From positions 2,596,787 to 2,609,093 of the forward strand of contig CP070753.1 in the NCBI GenBank assembly GCA_020348765.1: a stretch of DNA of 12,307 nucleotides. The letters run 5' to 3'. Of the stretch, positions 1 through 7,331 are shown piece by piece. The position numbers were made by a program, and so were the translations under genes. Every line of letters begins with the position of its first letter. Position 1 is the first letter of the stretch. This DNA comes from Burkholderiales bacterium (GTDB taxonomy: Bacteria > Pseudomonadota > Gammaproteobacteria > Burkholderiales > Burkholderiaceae_E). A model generated the notes under the pieces. The model saw nothing but the letters and a program-made list of their open reading frames with translations. It did not search any database and was not told the origin of the DNA.

Positions 1-2
1 AG

Positions 3-2429
3 GCGGCGATCGACGCGGCGGCCGCGGACGCGGCCAACGACTCCGCGGTCAACTCGGCGTCGGCCTTCAAGGTGTTGCAGGACGCCGGCGTGCCCGCGGT
101 CGTGGTCAACAGCCCGCCGCAGGTCAACTTCACCGTGTTCTCCGACGGTGCGGTCAAGACCGGGCTGAGCACTTCGAACGTGCGGTTCGCGATCGCCAAG
201 CTGGTCAAGGGCACCGATGGCGCGCCGGATCGGTGGGTCAACTATGTCTACCGCACCGAGAACGCGACGCCAGGCGTCGGGCCCGGTGGCGTGCCGGTGC
301 TCGAGAGCGCCCAGCAGGCGACCACGGATCCGGGCTCGGCCGAGCAGCTGGTGTTCAACTACGCCGGATATTACACGTACACCTTCAGCACCGACATCAC
401 CGACCCGTCCCAGACCAACGGCGTCGCTTTCGAGCCGGGCCGCACGCACCGGATCGCGATCCAGCTGAGCTACACGAACCTTCTCGGCGAGGCAGTCAGG
501 GTCAATCCTTACTTCGACATCACCTTCGATGCCAGCGGCAACTCGGTGCCGGTCACCGACCCGAACGCGACACGCAAGATGGCCGACGTGTCCTCGTGCA
601 ACAGCTGCCATGACAAGCTGTCGCTGCACGGCGGCGGACGGGTCGACGTGCAGTACTGCGTGATGTGCCACAACCCGGGCACGACCGATGCCAACAGCGG
701 CAACGTGCTGACGATGGCGACGATGGTGCACAAGCTGCACGCCGGCCGCCTGCTCAAGGCCAAGCTCGACGCGGGCGAAGGCGGCGAGGAATACGTGATC
801 TGGGGCTACCGCGACAGCCGGCACGACTACTCGGAGGTGGGGTTCCCGCAGGACCTGAGGAACTGCACCAAGTGCCATGACGGCGCCAACCCGGACACGC
901 CGCAGGGCGACAACTGGAAGACCGGCGCCAGCCAGTCGGCCTGCCTGACCTGTCACGCGAACCGGCCGGGGTCGGACTGGTACGCGAGCCACACCACCAT
1001 TGCCGAGGCAATTTTCGGAGCCGGAGCCTCGCCTGCGGAACTGGACGACTCGCTGTGCAAGAACTGCCACCGGCCTGGCTCCAGCGTCGGTCCGGATCGG
1101 GTGCACCGGAACCAGAACGAGGAAAACGCGGCCCGGTACAAGTTCAACATCGAGGAGGTGACGGTCCTGCAGGTGCCGACCGACACCGCCGAGGGCCAGG
1201 TCCAGGTCAAGTACTACCTGTCCGACCCGACCAACGATGACCGGGCGTACAGCCTCGAGTCGGATCCCGAGCGATTCGGTCGCCTGCGCCTTTACCTGGC
1301 CTACCAGAACCTGGTCGGCCAACCGGGTAATGTCACCGAGTTCTCGTCTTACAACAACGGCGGCAACAGCGCGCGTGTGGACGCGATCGACGGGACCAAC
1401 GACGGCAGCAACCGCTACACGCACGTGATCACGATCCCGCCCAACTCGGCCACCGCAGTGGCGGCCGGCACGGCACGCGTGATCAGCATCGGCCAGGTGG
1501 TCGAGCCGAAGCTCGAGGTCAAGTCGGCGACCGACCCGCGTCCGGAAGTGGTGCCGCGCGAGACGGTCAACGTCGTGGTCCAGAACACGTTCCGGGACTT
1601 CGCGCTGACCGGCACCCTGGCCCCGCGCCGGACGATCGTCTCGAACGACAAGTGCAACGCCTGCCACGGAGCGCTCGGTACGACGTCGGGGTCGAACACG
1701 CTGGCCAACGCCTTCCACGGCGGAGCGCGCAACACGGTCGAAGCCTGCGTGCTGTGCCATGACGCGAATCGCTCGTCCTCGACGGTCATGACCAACGGTC
1801 TCGCGTTCCAGGAGTCGTATCACTTCAAGCGCATGATCCACGGCATCCACGGCAACTCGCGGCGCGACTACCCATTCACGCACGGCAACCCGGTCCAGGG
1901 CGCGTTCGGCAAGGACGGCTCGTTGCAGGGCGGCGGCAGCTTCCTGAACGACTATTCGATCCGGGGCTTCGCCCAGACCGTGTTCGCGGCGGGAACGCCG
2001 GTGCCGGCGGGATCGAGTTTCGAGTCGATCGGCGAGCTGATCACCGAGGCGGCGCGCGCCCTGGGCTACACGGGCAGCCCGGTCGAGATCGAGAACTACG
2101 CGGCCGAGGTCGCGTGGCCGGGCGTGGGCATCAACTGCAATGCCTGCCACGTGAACAACTCGTACAAGGACGATCGCGGCCCGCTCGGATCGGTGGTATC
2201 GCTGCGTGAAGGCGACCCGCCGGGCTGGTCGGTGATCTCGCCCAAGGCGGCCACCTGCACGGCCTGTCACGACTCGAGCCAAGCGATCGGGCACGTGACC
2301 AGCTTCGGAGGTGCTGTCTTCGGCAACCTGAGCCAGGGCGAGTGGTGGAACAGTCCGCAGGAAACCTGCAGCGACTGCCACGCGAGCGGCGTGTTCATGG
2401 GTGTGGACATCGTCCACGGCCAGAACTAG
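3..2429 (+). CDS. OmcA/MtrC-family decaheme c-type cytochrome, 5' partial
   Basis: The reading frame is open from the first complete codon, so the true start, signal peptide and any lipobox lie outside the window. The visible 808 residues contain ten CXXCH heme sites, beginning at residues 199, 219, 288, 314, 352, 551, 582, 712, 752 and 789. The order is beta-rich region, five hemes, beta-rich region (about 370-540), five hemes, which matches the four-domain plan of MtrC/OmcA. All 20 cysteines are in heme motifs. Histidines outside the motifs number at least five in each heme half, including an MVHKLH and an MIHGIH segment, enough for bis-His ligation. Family members sit on the cell surface and pass electrons between the MtrAB conduit and extracellular minerals, electrodes or shuttles. 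The dmsE- and mtrB-like genes follow on the same strand. The N-terminal edge is alanine-rich. Direction of electron flow and exact substrate cannot be read from the sequence. Confidence 0.93.
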   Translation, partial: AAIDAAAADAANDSAVNSASAFKVLQDAGVPAVVVNSPPQVNFTVFSDGAVKTGLSTSNVRFAIAKLVKGTDGAPDRWVNYVYRTENATPGVGPGGVPVLESAQQATTDPGSAEQLVFNYAGYYTYTFSTDITDPSQTNGVAFEPGRTHRIAIQLSYTNLLGEAVRVNPYFDITFDASGNSVPVTDPNATRKMADVSSCNSCHDKLSLHGGGRVDVQYCVMCHNPGTTDANSGNVLTMATMVHKLHAGRLLKAKLDAGEGGEEYVIWGYRDSRHDYSEVGFPQDLRNCTKCHDGANPDTPQGDNWKTGASQSACLTCHANRPGSDWYASHTTIAEAIFGAGASPAELDDSLCKNCHRPGSSVGPDRVHRNQNEENAARYKFNIEEVTVLQVPTDTAEGQVQVKYYLSDPTNDDRAYSLESDPERFGRLRLYLAYQNLVGQPGNVTEFSSYNNGGNSARVDAIDGTNDGSNRYTHVITIPPNSATAVAAGTARVISIGQVVEPKLEVKSATDPRPEVVPRETVNVVVQNTFRDFALTGTLAPRRTIVSNDKCNACHGALGTTSGSNTLANAFHGGARNTVEACVLCHDANRSSSTVMTNGLAFQESYHFKRMIHGIHGNSRRDYPFTHGNPVQGAFGKDGSLQGGGSFLNDYSIRGFAQTVFAAGTPVPAGSSFESIGELITEAARALGYTGSPVEIENYAAEVAWPGVGINCNACHVNNSYKDDRGPLGSVVSLREGDPPGWSVISPKAATCTACHDSSQAIGHVTSFGGAVFGNLSQGEWWNSPQETCSDCHASGVFMGVDIVHGQN

Positions 2430-2454
2430 GCCGTTGCCAGGAGGCTATGTACAC

Positions 2455-2486
2455 GGGGGCGCCTGCGCTGGGCCCCCTTTTCGTTT
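2455..2486 (+). terminator. Terminator-like hairpin between the two cytochrome genes
   Basis: GGGGGC (2455-2460) pairs with GCCCCC (2472-2477). The stem can extend by CC/GG across one bulged G, leaving a short loop. It is followed directly by TTTTCGTTT (2478-2486). This is the arrangement of a Rho-independent terminator, though the T tract is interrupted. It starts 26 bases after the upstream cytochrome stop. It may end or attenuate transcription before the dmsE-like gene. Confidence 0.5.
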
Positions 2487-2514
2487 CCAATGCCGAATGA
2501 CGACGATCCGGTGG

Positions 2515-2534
2515 CCGACGTCGCACTGCGTCGG
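2515..2534. other. Second intercistronic inverted repeat
   Basis: CCGACG (2515-2520) and CGTCGG (2529-2534) form a perfect 6-bp inverted repeat with an 8-base spacer, between the terminator-like hairpin and the dmsE-like start. No T tract follows, so it is not a typical terminator. An RNA-stabilising stem or a chance match in G+C-rich DNA are both possible. Confidence 0.25.
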
Positions 2535-2578
2535 AAGCGCCTGGAGCCGCGGCAGTTGGCCGAGTGACGTTGGTGACT

Positions 2579-2584
2579 GAGGGG
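2579..2584 (+). promoter_or_regulatory. Ribosome binding site deciding the dmsE-like start
   Basis: GAGGGG ends five bases before ATG 2590. An in-frame GTG at 2584 overlaps this site itself, so it cannot use it, and the ATG is the better start. Confidence 0.6.
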
Positions 2585-2589
2585 TGCGC

Positions 2590-3558
2590 ATGAGAATCAG
2601 GACTGCGCTGGCAATCGTCGGCTTGTGCGTGTTCGGCCTGGTCGGAACCGCGTGGGCCGCGACCGACGAGGAGATCTCCGAGGAGTGCGTCGAGTGCCAT
2701 GACGAGGAGGACCTCCCGGATTGGAGCAAGAGCGCGCACGCGGTGGCTACCGACGCGCGCGCGCCGACCTGCGTGTCCTGCCACGGCCCGAGCCCGAAAC
2801 ACATCGACCCGCCCGAGGATGCGGACGGACGGCCATCACCGGATTGGGTCTTCAGCGCCGACGGCGGGTCGCTGCCGATCGACCGCAGCGCAGTGTGCAT
2901 GAGCTGCCATGACAAGGATCCGGTGCGCGCGTTCTGGGGCGGCAGCGAGCATCACAATGCCGATGTCGCCTGCACGGCGTGCCATGACATCCATGTGAAC
3001 AAGGACACGGTGCTGGACAAGCGCATGCAGGCCGAGACCTGTTACACCTGCCACAAGACGCAGCGGGTCCAGGTCAACCGTCCCTCGCGCCACCCGATCC
3101 CCGAGCTGAAGATGACCTGCTCGGACTGCCACAACGTGCACGGCTCGGTGGGCCCGAAGCTGGTCAACCGCGACAGCACCAACGACACCTGCTACACCTG
3201 CCACGCCGAGAAGCGCGGCCCGTTCGTGCACCAGCACGAGCCGGTGGTCGAGGACTGCGCCTACTGCCACAACCCGCACGGGAGCACGCTGCCGGCGATG
3301 CTGACCGCACGGCCGCCGATTCTGTGCCAGCAGTGTCACACGCCGCACGTCGCCGGCGGCATCGGTGCGCTCGGCGGGCAGCCCGGCGTGTTCTCGCCGG
3401 CGGCGCCCGGATTCGGTCCCCAGATCGACTCGGTGTCCAGCGGCAAGAACGTCGTCACGATGTGGCAGGCGCGCAGCTGCATGAACTGCCACACGCAGGT
3501 CCACGGCTCGAACAATCCTTCGGCCACGAATCCGACGCCGCAGTTGATGTTCCGCTGA
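2590..3558 (+). CDS. DmsE/MtrA-family periplasmic decaheme c-type cytochrome
   Basis: The 322-residue protein begins with a Sec signal peptide: MRIR, a hydrophobic core, and a probable cleavage after AWA near residue 22. Ten CXXCH sites start at residues 33, 61, 103, 128, 151, 177, 201, 223, 246 and 297. About a dozen further histidines can serve as distal ligands. Length, ten hemes and a C-terminal heme followed by QVHGSN match the MtrA/DmsE/PioA group. Members of this group fill the MtrB barrel and carry electrons across the outer membrane. The only cysteine outside a heme motif is in the signal peptide, with Leu before it, so it is not a lipobox. The barrel gene follows after 16 bases, as expected for partners. 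No dmsAB-like reductase is in view, so a role with the upstream surface cytochrome and the barrel fits better than DMSO respiration. Confidence 0.93.
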   Translation: MRIRTALAIVGLCVFGLVGTAWAATDEEISEECVECHDEEDLPDWSKSAHAVATDARAPTCVSCHGPSPKHIDPPEDADGRPSPDWVFSADGGSLPIDRSAVCMSCHDKDPVRAFWGGSEHHNADVACTACHDIHVNKDTVLDKRMQAETCYTCHKTQRVQVNRPSRHPIPELKMTCSDCHNVHGSVGPKLVNRDSTNDTCYTCHAEKRGPFVHQHEPVVEDCAYCHNPHGSTLPAMLTARPPILCQQCHTPHVAGGIGALGGQPGVFSPAAPGFGPQIDSVSSGKNVVTMWQARSCMNCHTQVHGSNNPSATNPTPQLMFR

Positions 3559-3574
3559 GAAACGGAGCGAAGCC

Positions 3575-5764
3575 ATGACATCGATCGTTCGACCAACCGG
3601 CATTCGCGAAACGGCGCTGGCGTTGGCCCTGCTCGCGGCCTTCGCGCCCGCGCATGCCGATGACGAGAGCGTGATGGAGGCCTCGGTCGCCGCGGGCCTC
3701 GGGACGGCGAGCGGCGACAGCGCCGATCGGTCCCTGTTCGGCCAGTACAACGGCCTGCGCCGGCGCAGCGTGTACGGCCTGCTCGACGGCGACTACTACC
3801 GCCGCAATGACGACGAAGGGACCATGACCCGGTTGCAGGCCTTCGACCTGCTGGGCGAGACCCGCACCGTCAGTTTCGTCTGGAAGCGGCAGGGGCGCTG
3901 GAAGCTCGGGCTCGACTACAGCGACCTGGTGCGTCACGAGCCGTACATCGTCAACACCGGGATGCTCGGTGCCGGCACGACGACTCCGCGCGTGGTGCAC
4001 CTGCCGGGCGGCCCAGGCACCGGCTCGGACCTGGAGCTGAAGACCAAACGCTCGCGGCTCGGCCTTTCCTACGCCACCTGGCTGGCACCGTCGCTCGAGC
4101 TGCAGACCAAGGTCACGACCGAGAACAAGGACGGTTCGCGGCTGTTCGGCGCCGGCATGGGCTGCCCGAGCTTCGTCGCGCCGGGATGCGGCTTCACGAC
4201 CAACATCAGCGCCGGCTGGGGCGTCCTGTTCCTGCCCGAGCCGGTCGAGTCCAACCACACCCAGGTCGAGTTGAGGCTCAGCTACGCAGCCGACAAGCTG
4301 CGCCTGAGCGGCGGCTACTACGGCTCGTTCTACAGCAACTCGGCCGGTTCGCTCGACCCGGACGTACCCGGGAGCCTGAACAACCCGCTCGGCGTGCTGC
4401 TGCCGCTCAGCCCGGGCCTGCAACCCATTCTCGGCCAGCGCATCGCACTGTGGCCGGACAACCAGGCGCATCACTTCGACCTCGCGGGCGTGTACGTGTT
4501 CACGCCGAGCACCAGGGCCAACTTCAAGCTCGGCTACTCGCGCGCCACGCAGAACCAGAGCTTCGCCGGCGCCGGCCTGAGCGGGGCGCCGGCAGGCGTC
4601 GCCGACCTCGGTGCCGAGGTGAACACGACGCTGGCCCACGTGCGGGTCACCTCGCGACCGATACGCAAGCTCTCGCTGAGCGCGGAGATGCGGTACACGG
4701 ACCGCGACGATGACACGCCGCTGGACGAATACAACCTGATCCGCAGCACGACCTTCACCAACCGCCAGTTGTCCCGCACCAAGCTGCGCGGCAAGCTGCA
4801 GGCGAGCTACCAGTTCAGCAGCGACTATCGCGGCACGCTGGGCGCCGAGTACGAGTCGATCGACCGCGACGCGTTCACGATCACCAGCGCGGTCAGCGGC
4901 ATCAGCGCCCTGCGCCAGAAGACCGACGAGGTCTCGTACCGCGCCGAGCTTCGGCGCCGCATGTCGGACGACTTCAGCGGTGCGATCAGCTGGGTCACCA
5001 GCCGTCGTGACGGTTCGAACTGGCAGCGGGTCAACAGCGGACTCGGGGTGACCGAGATCACCGACCCGGCGATCGACCTGGTCACCGGATCGGTGTTCAT
5101 GCCGACGGTCGCCGATCGCGAGCGGGACAAGATCCGACTGGTGGCCAACTGGCAGGTGGACCGCGACCTGTCGCTGCAGTTCAGTGCCGAGGACGGAAGG
5201 GACCGTTTCACGACCCTGCGCAACCTGGGCCTGAAGAACACGCGCATGGCGACGTACACGGTCGACTGGGACTACCGGATCACACGGCGGTGGAATTTCA
5301 GCGGCTACGTCTCGCACGGGCTGCAGAAGCTGAATCAGGCGCGCCAGGCCGGCTACGTGATGGCCTACGACAACTCGAGCATGGACATCGGGCTGGGCCT
5401 GACCGGCAACCCCACCGGTGATCTGGAGGTCGGCGGCAGCCTGTCTTTCATCTATGACACGAGCCGCGACGCGCAGACGCTCGAGGCGAGCGGCAACGCG
5501 AACAGCGCGGCGCTGCTGGCTGCGTCCGGCGGCCTGCCGGACATCGTTTTCCGGCGCATGCAGCTGAGCCTGTTCGGCAGCTACGAGCTCTCGGACGAGT
5601 CGTCGGTTCGCGTCGACCTGGTCCACCAGCGCGCGCGGCTCAACGACTGGGCCTTCGGCTACGACGGCGTGCCGTTCGTCCATGGTGACAACACGACGGT
5701 GTCGCAGCAGCCGCGCCAGAGCGTGACCTTCTTCGGCATCCGCTACATCCACCGGTTCGAGTGA
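3575..5764 (+). CDS. MtrB/PioB-family outer-membrane beta-barrel of the electron conduit
   Basis: The 729-residue protein has an Arg-containing N-terminus, a hydrophobic core and an AHA cleavage site near residue 29. The rest is rich in alternating, aromatic-flanked strands with polar turns, typical of a large beta-barrel. Length and position directly after an MtrA-like decaheme cytochrome match the MtrB/PioB family, whose barrel sheathes the cytochrome so electrons can cross the outer membrane. The start ATG has GGAG (3564-3567) seven bases upstream. The mature N-terminus lacks the CXXC known from Shewanella MtrB. The only cysteines are Cys197 and Cys205, spaced for a loop disulfide. The protein ends in His-Arg-Phe-Glu, one residue past the terminal aromatic usual for barrel proteins. 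Its stop codon overlaps the next gene's GTG start (GTGA, 5761-5764). The family call is firm; strand number cannot be given by eye. Confidence 0.9.
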   Translation: MTSIVRPTGIRETALALALLAAFAPAHADDESVMEASVAAGLGTASGDSADRSLFGQYNGLRRRSVYGLLDGDYYRRNDDEGTMTRLQAFDLLGETRTVSFVWKRQGRWKLGLDYSDLVRHEPYIVNTGMLGAGTTTPRVVHLPGGPGTGSDLELKTKRSRLGLSYATWLAPSLELQTKVTTENKDGSRLFGAGMGCPSFVAPGCGFTTNISAGWGVLFLPEPVESNHTQVELRLSYAADKLRLSGGYYGSFYSNSAGSLDPDVPGSLNNPLGVLLPLSPGLQPILGQRIALWPDNQAHHFDLAGVYVFTPSTRANFKLGYSRATQNQSFAGAGLSGAPAGVADLGAEVNTTLAHVRVTSRPIRKLSLSAEMRYTDRDDDTPLDEYNLIRSTTFTNRQLSRTKLRGKLQASYQFSSDYRGTLGAEYESIDRDAFTITSAVSGISALRQKTDEVSYRAELRRRMSDDFSGAISWVTSRRDGSNWQRVNSGLGVTEITDPAIDLVTGSVFMPTVADRERDKIRLVANWQVDRDLSLQFSAEDGRDRFTTLRNLGLKNTRMATYTVDWDYRITRRWNFSGYVSHGLQKLNQARQAGYVMAYDNSSMDIGLGLTGNPTGDLEVGGSLSFIYDTSRDAQTLEASGNANSAALLAASGGLPDIVFRRMQLSLFGSYELSDESSVRVDLVHQRARLNDWAFGYDGVPFVHGDNTTVSQQPRQSVTFFGIRYIHRFE

Positions 5765-6564
5765 GTCGCCGCAATCGTTCGAAGGCCGCGCGCCGCGCCA
5801 GCGAAGGGGCGCCGGCGCAGGCGGCCGGGGCAACCGCCTCGCAGCAGCCGACACCCCGCCGCAGCGGCATGAAGTGGGTGGTGGCGCTGGTGCTCGCGCT
5901 GCCGATCCTGCTCGCACTCGCGTACGGGCTGCTCTCCCGGGCGCTGTGGGCCCCGGGCCCGGGCGCCACCGCGACCGCACTCGCGCTGTCGCGCCAACCG
6001 CGACCGGCCGAACCGGGCGCACCGGGCGCGGGCAGTGCGCGGCCCCCGGCGGCACCTGTCACGAGCGGCGCGCCACCCGCGGCTGCGCCGCGAGCGAGTG
6101 GCGCGATGCCGGGAACGACCGTGGGCGAGTTCGAGCAGCTCGCGGACCGGCTCGCGCAGCGCCTTCAGGCGCAACCGAACGACCCGGTCGGCTGGAACAC
6201 GCTGGCGCACACCTACTACGTGCTGAAACGGTTCCCGGACGCGGCCCAGGCCTACGAGCGCCTGGTGACCATCTCGACGCCGGACGCCGAAACCCTGGCC
6301 GACTACGCGGATGCGCTGGCGATGGCCCAGGGCCGAAGCCTGGAGGGCAAACCGATGGAGCTGGTGCGCCGGGCACTCGAGCTCGACCCGTCGCAGTGGA
6401 AGGCCCTGTCGATGGCGGCCACGTACGCGTTCGAACGGCAGGACTATGCCAGCGCGATCGAACACTGGGAGCGCGCGCTCGCCGGCGCGCAGCCCGGCTC
6501 GGATCTGGCCAGGAGCATCGAGGCCAACATCGCGCAGGCGCGCACGCTCAGCGCATCGAAATAG
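5761..6564 (+). CDS. Membrane-anchored TPR protein, CcmI/NrfG-like, coupled to the barrel gene
   Basis: The 267-residue protein has a basic N-terminus (MSRRNRSK), one transmembrane segment (about 37-58), an Ala/Pro-rich linker (about 61-115) and a TPR block (about 120-260). Positive charge before the membrane segment predicts the TPR block faces the periplasm. The block parallels that of the CcmI encoded at 7332: ALAMAQGRSLEGKPMEL followed by RALELDP here, against VMLAQGGNFAGRP and RALAIDP there. CcmI and NrfG TPR domains bind the C-terminal parts of apocytochromes c for heme ligation. This protein lacks CcmI's first membrane segment, its loop and its C-terminal domain. The GTG start overlaps the barrel stop (GTGA), indicating translational coupling. 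No strong ribosome site is seen. ATG 5869, just before the membrane segment, is an alternative start. Domain type is sound; a role as chaperone for the multiheme cytochromes is inferred. Confidence 0.8.
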   Translation: MSRRNRSKAARRASEGAPAQAAGATASQQPTPRRSGMKWVVALVLALPILLALAYGLLSRALWAPGPGATATALALSRQPRPAEPGAPGAGSARPPAAPVTSGAPPAAAPRASGAMPGTTVGEFEQLADRLAQRLQAQPNDPVGWNTLAHTYYVLKRFPDAAQAYERLVTISTPDAETLADYADALAMAQGRSLEGKPMELVRRALELDPSQWKALSMAATYAFERQDYASAIEHWERALAGAQPGSDLARSIEANIAQARTLSASK

Positions 6565-6572
6565 CCTCGACA

Positions 6573-6614
6573 CCGGCGACCGCAGCCGTGTCGCCGGCGG
6601 TAGCGGTCACCGCT
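6573..6614. terminator. Hairpins between the convergent TPR and CBS genes
   Basis: CCGGCGAC (6573-6580) pairs perfectly with GTCGCCGG (6590-6597) over a 9-base loop, just after the TPR gene stop. A second near-perfect palindrome, AGCGGT-C-ACCGCT (6602-6614), covers the stop codon of the minus-strand CBS gene. There is no T tract on either side, so these may be weak bidirectional or Rho-assisted terminators. Confidence 0.35.
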
Positions 6615-7035
6615 GGATGTATTGCACGAGCTGGTCGATCACGAACTGCTGGTCGGCGTTCTTGCTCTTGACCAGGTCGCCAATGGACACGATTCCGATC
6701 AGCTTGCCCTGATCGAGCACCGGCAGGTGCCTGACGTGCTTGTCGGTCATCACCGCCATGCACTCGTCCACGGTCTCTTCGGGTCTGACGCACATGACAT
6801 GGGTGCTCATGATCTCGCGCACCGGCGTCGTCGGAGACCGCCTGCCCTTCAGGAACACCTCGCGCGCGTAGTGACGCTCGGTGAAGATGCCGACCAGCTT
6901 GTCGTCGTCGAGCACGACCAGCGCGCCGACGTCATGCTCGGCCATCTTGCGAATGGCATCGACCACGCTCGCGTCAGGACCGACGGCATGAACCTCGTTT
7001 CCCTTCTTGACCTGCAATTGCTGCACGGTTTGCAT
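6607..7035 (-). CDS. Small tandem CBS-domain protein
   Basis: The 142-residue protein consists almost entirely of two CBS domains. The first covers about residues 10-65, with PDASVVDAIRKMAEHDVGAL and a KLVGIFTERHYAR strand-helix. The second covers about 75-132, with the parallel PEETVDECMAVM and KLIGIVSIGDLV. Stand-alone CBS pairs usually bind adenine nucleotides or related ligands and sense energy state. Its partner is unknown, and no catalytic or DNA-binding domain is attached. The ATG at 7035 is preceded by GGGAGG at six bases' distance, which settles the start against longer open frames upstream. It is convergent with the TPR gene and divergent from ccmI, so it belongs to neither operon. 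A cytosolic protein is expected, since no signal peptide or membrane segment is present. Confidence 0.88.
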   Translation of the reverse strand: MQTVQQLQVKKGNEVHAVGPDASVVDAIRKMAEHDVGALVVLDDDKLVGIFTERHYAREVFLKGRRSPTTPVREIMSTHVMCVRPEETVDECMAVMTDKHVRHLPVLDQGKLIGIVSIGDLVKSKNADQQFVIDQLVQYIQR

Positions 7036-7041
7036 TGCCCG

Positions 7042-7047
7042 CCTCCC
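7042..7047 (-). promoter_or_regulatory. Ribosome binding site of the CBS gene
   Basis: On the minus strand this reads GGGAGG, six bases before the ATG at 7035. It supports that start over upstream in-frame alternatives. Confidence 0.65.
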
Positions 7048-7083
7048 GCATCGCTCAAACCGAGCGTATCCACTGTGCCACAT

Positions 7084-7120
7084 CACGATCATACGCCGCG
7101 CGCCACGATCATACGCCGCG
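7084..7120. repeat. Perfect 17-base direct repeat at 20-base period
   Basis: The 17-mer CACGATCATACGCCGCG occurs at 7084-7100 and 7104-7120 with no mismatch, separated by three bases. The copy-to-copy distance of 20 bases is about two helical turns, so both copies face the same side of the DNA. Position upstream of the CBS gene suggests an operator, but a recent small duplication is also possible. Confidence 0.8.
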
Positions 7121-7331
7121 TGCGGGCAAACGTCTCGGGTCGGACCGTGACCCACGATCATCGAGCCGCGGCGCCCCGCGCGGTGGCTTCGCCTGCACGT
7201 GGGCCCAGGCCCGCGGTGGCGGCGTGCGCAGCATCGACCCTGCCGGCAGTCCGGTACGCCGAGATCGATATGCGACGATGTGCGACAATCCCGTCGGTTC
7301 GAGTCTGCGCAGTTATTCCCTGCATCGGCAA

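Larger units (their letters stand above)
7036..7331. promoter_or_regulatory. Divergent intergenic region between the CBS gene and ccmI
   Basis: These 296 bases separate the CBS gene (leftward) from ccmI (rightward) and should hold the promoters of both. The tandem repeat at 7084-7120 carries TATGAT, a -10-like hexamer, on the minus strand in each copy. The nearer copy would give a leader of roughly 45 bases for the CBS gene, but no good -35 is properly spaced. A degenerate third copy, CACGATCAT, occurs at 7153-7161. Closer to ccmI, TGCGAC is repeated at 7271 and 7281. No convincing rightward promoter or FNR-type TTGAT-N4-ATCAA site was found by eye. The ccmI frame is open across this region, but the sequence there does not look like a CcmI N-terminus. 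Confidence 0.5.

Noticed and set aside
2447..2500. A 17-codon ORF after AGGAGG between the two cytochrome genes
   Set aside because: The Shine-Dalgarno-like AGGAGG is only two bases from the ATG, the peptide has no recognisable features, and it overlaps the terminator-like hairpin. A leader peptide cannot be excluded but is not supported.
2584..2589. GTG 2584 as start of the dmsE-like gene
   Set aside because: It overlaps the only good ribosome site, which is correctly spaced for ATG 2590. Both give the same signal peptide apart from two residues.
3455..6055. A 2.6-kb open frame on the minus strand opposite the barrel gene
   Set aside because: It is a shadow of the barrel gene's codon pattern, low-complexity in composition and without a motif. 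The plus-strand protein has a signal peptide and family features.
7035..7331. N-terminal extension of CcmI from the upstream TTG or ATG 7278
   Set aside because: The added sequence is not CcmI-like, and the family starts directly with the first membrane segment at 7332. The extension would also run through the probable regulatory region.
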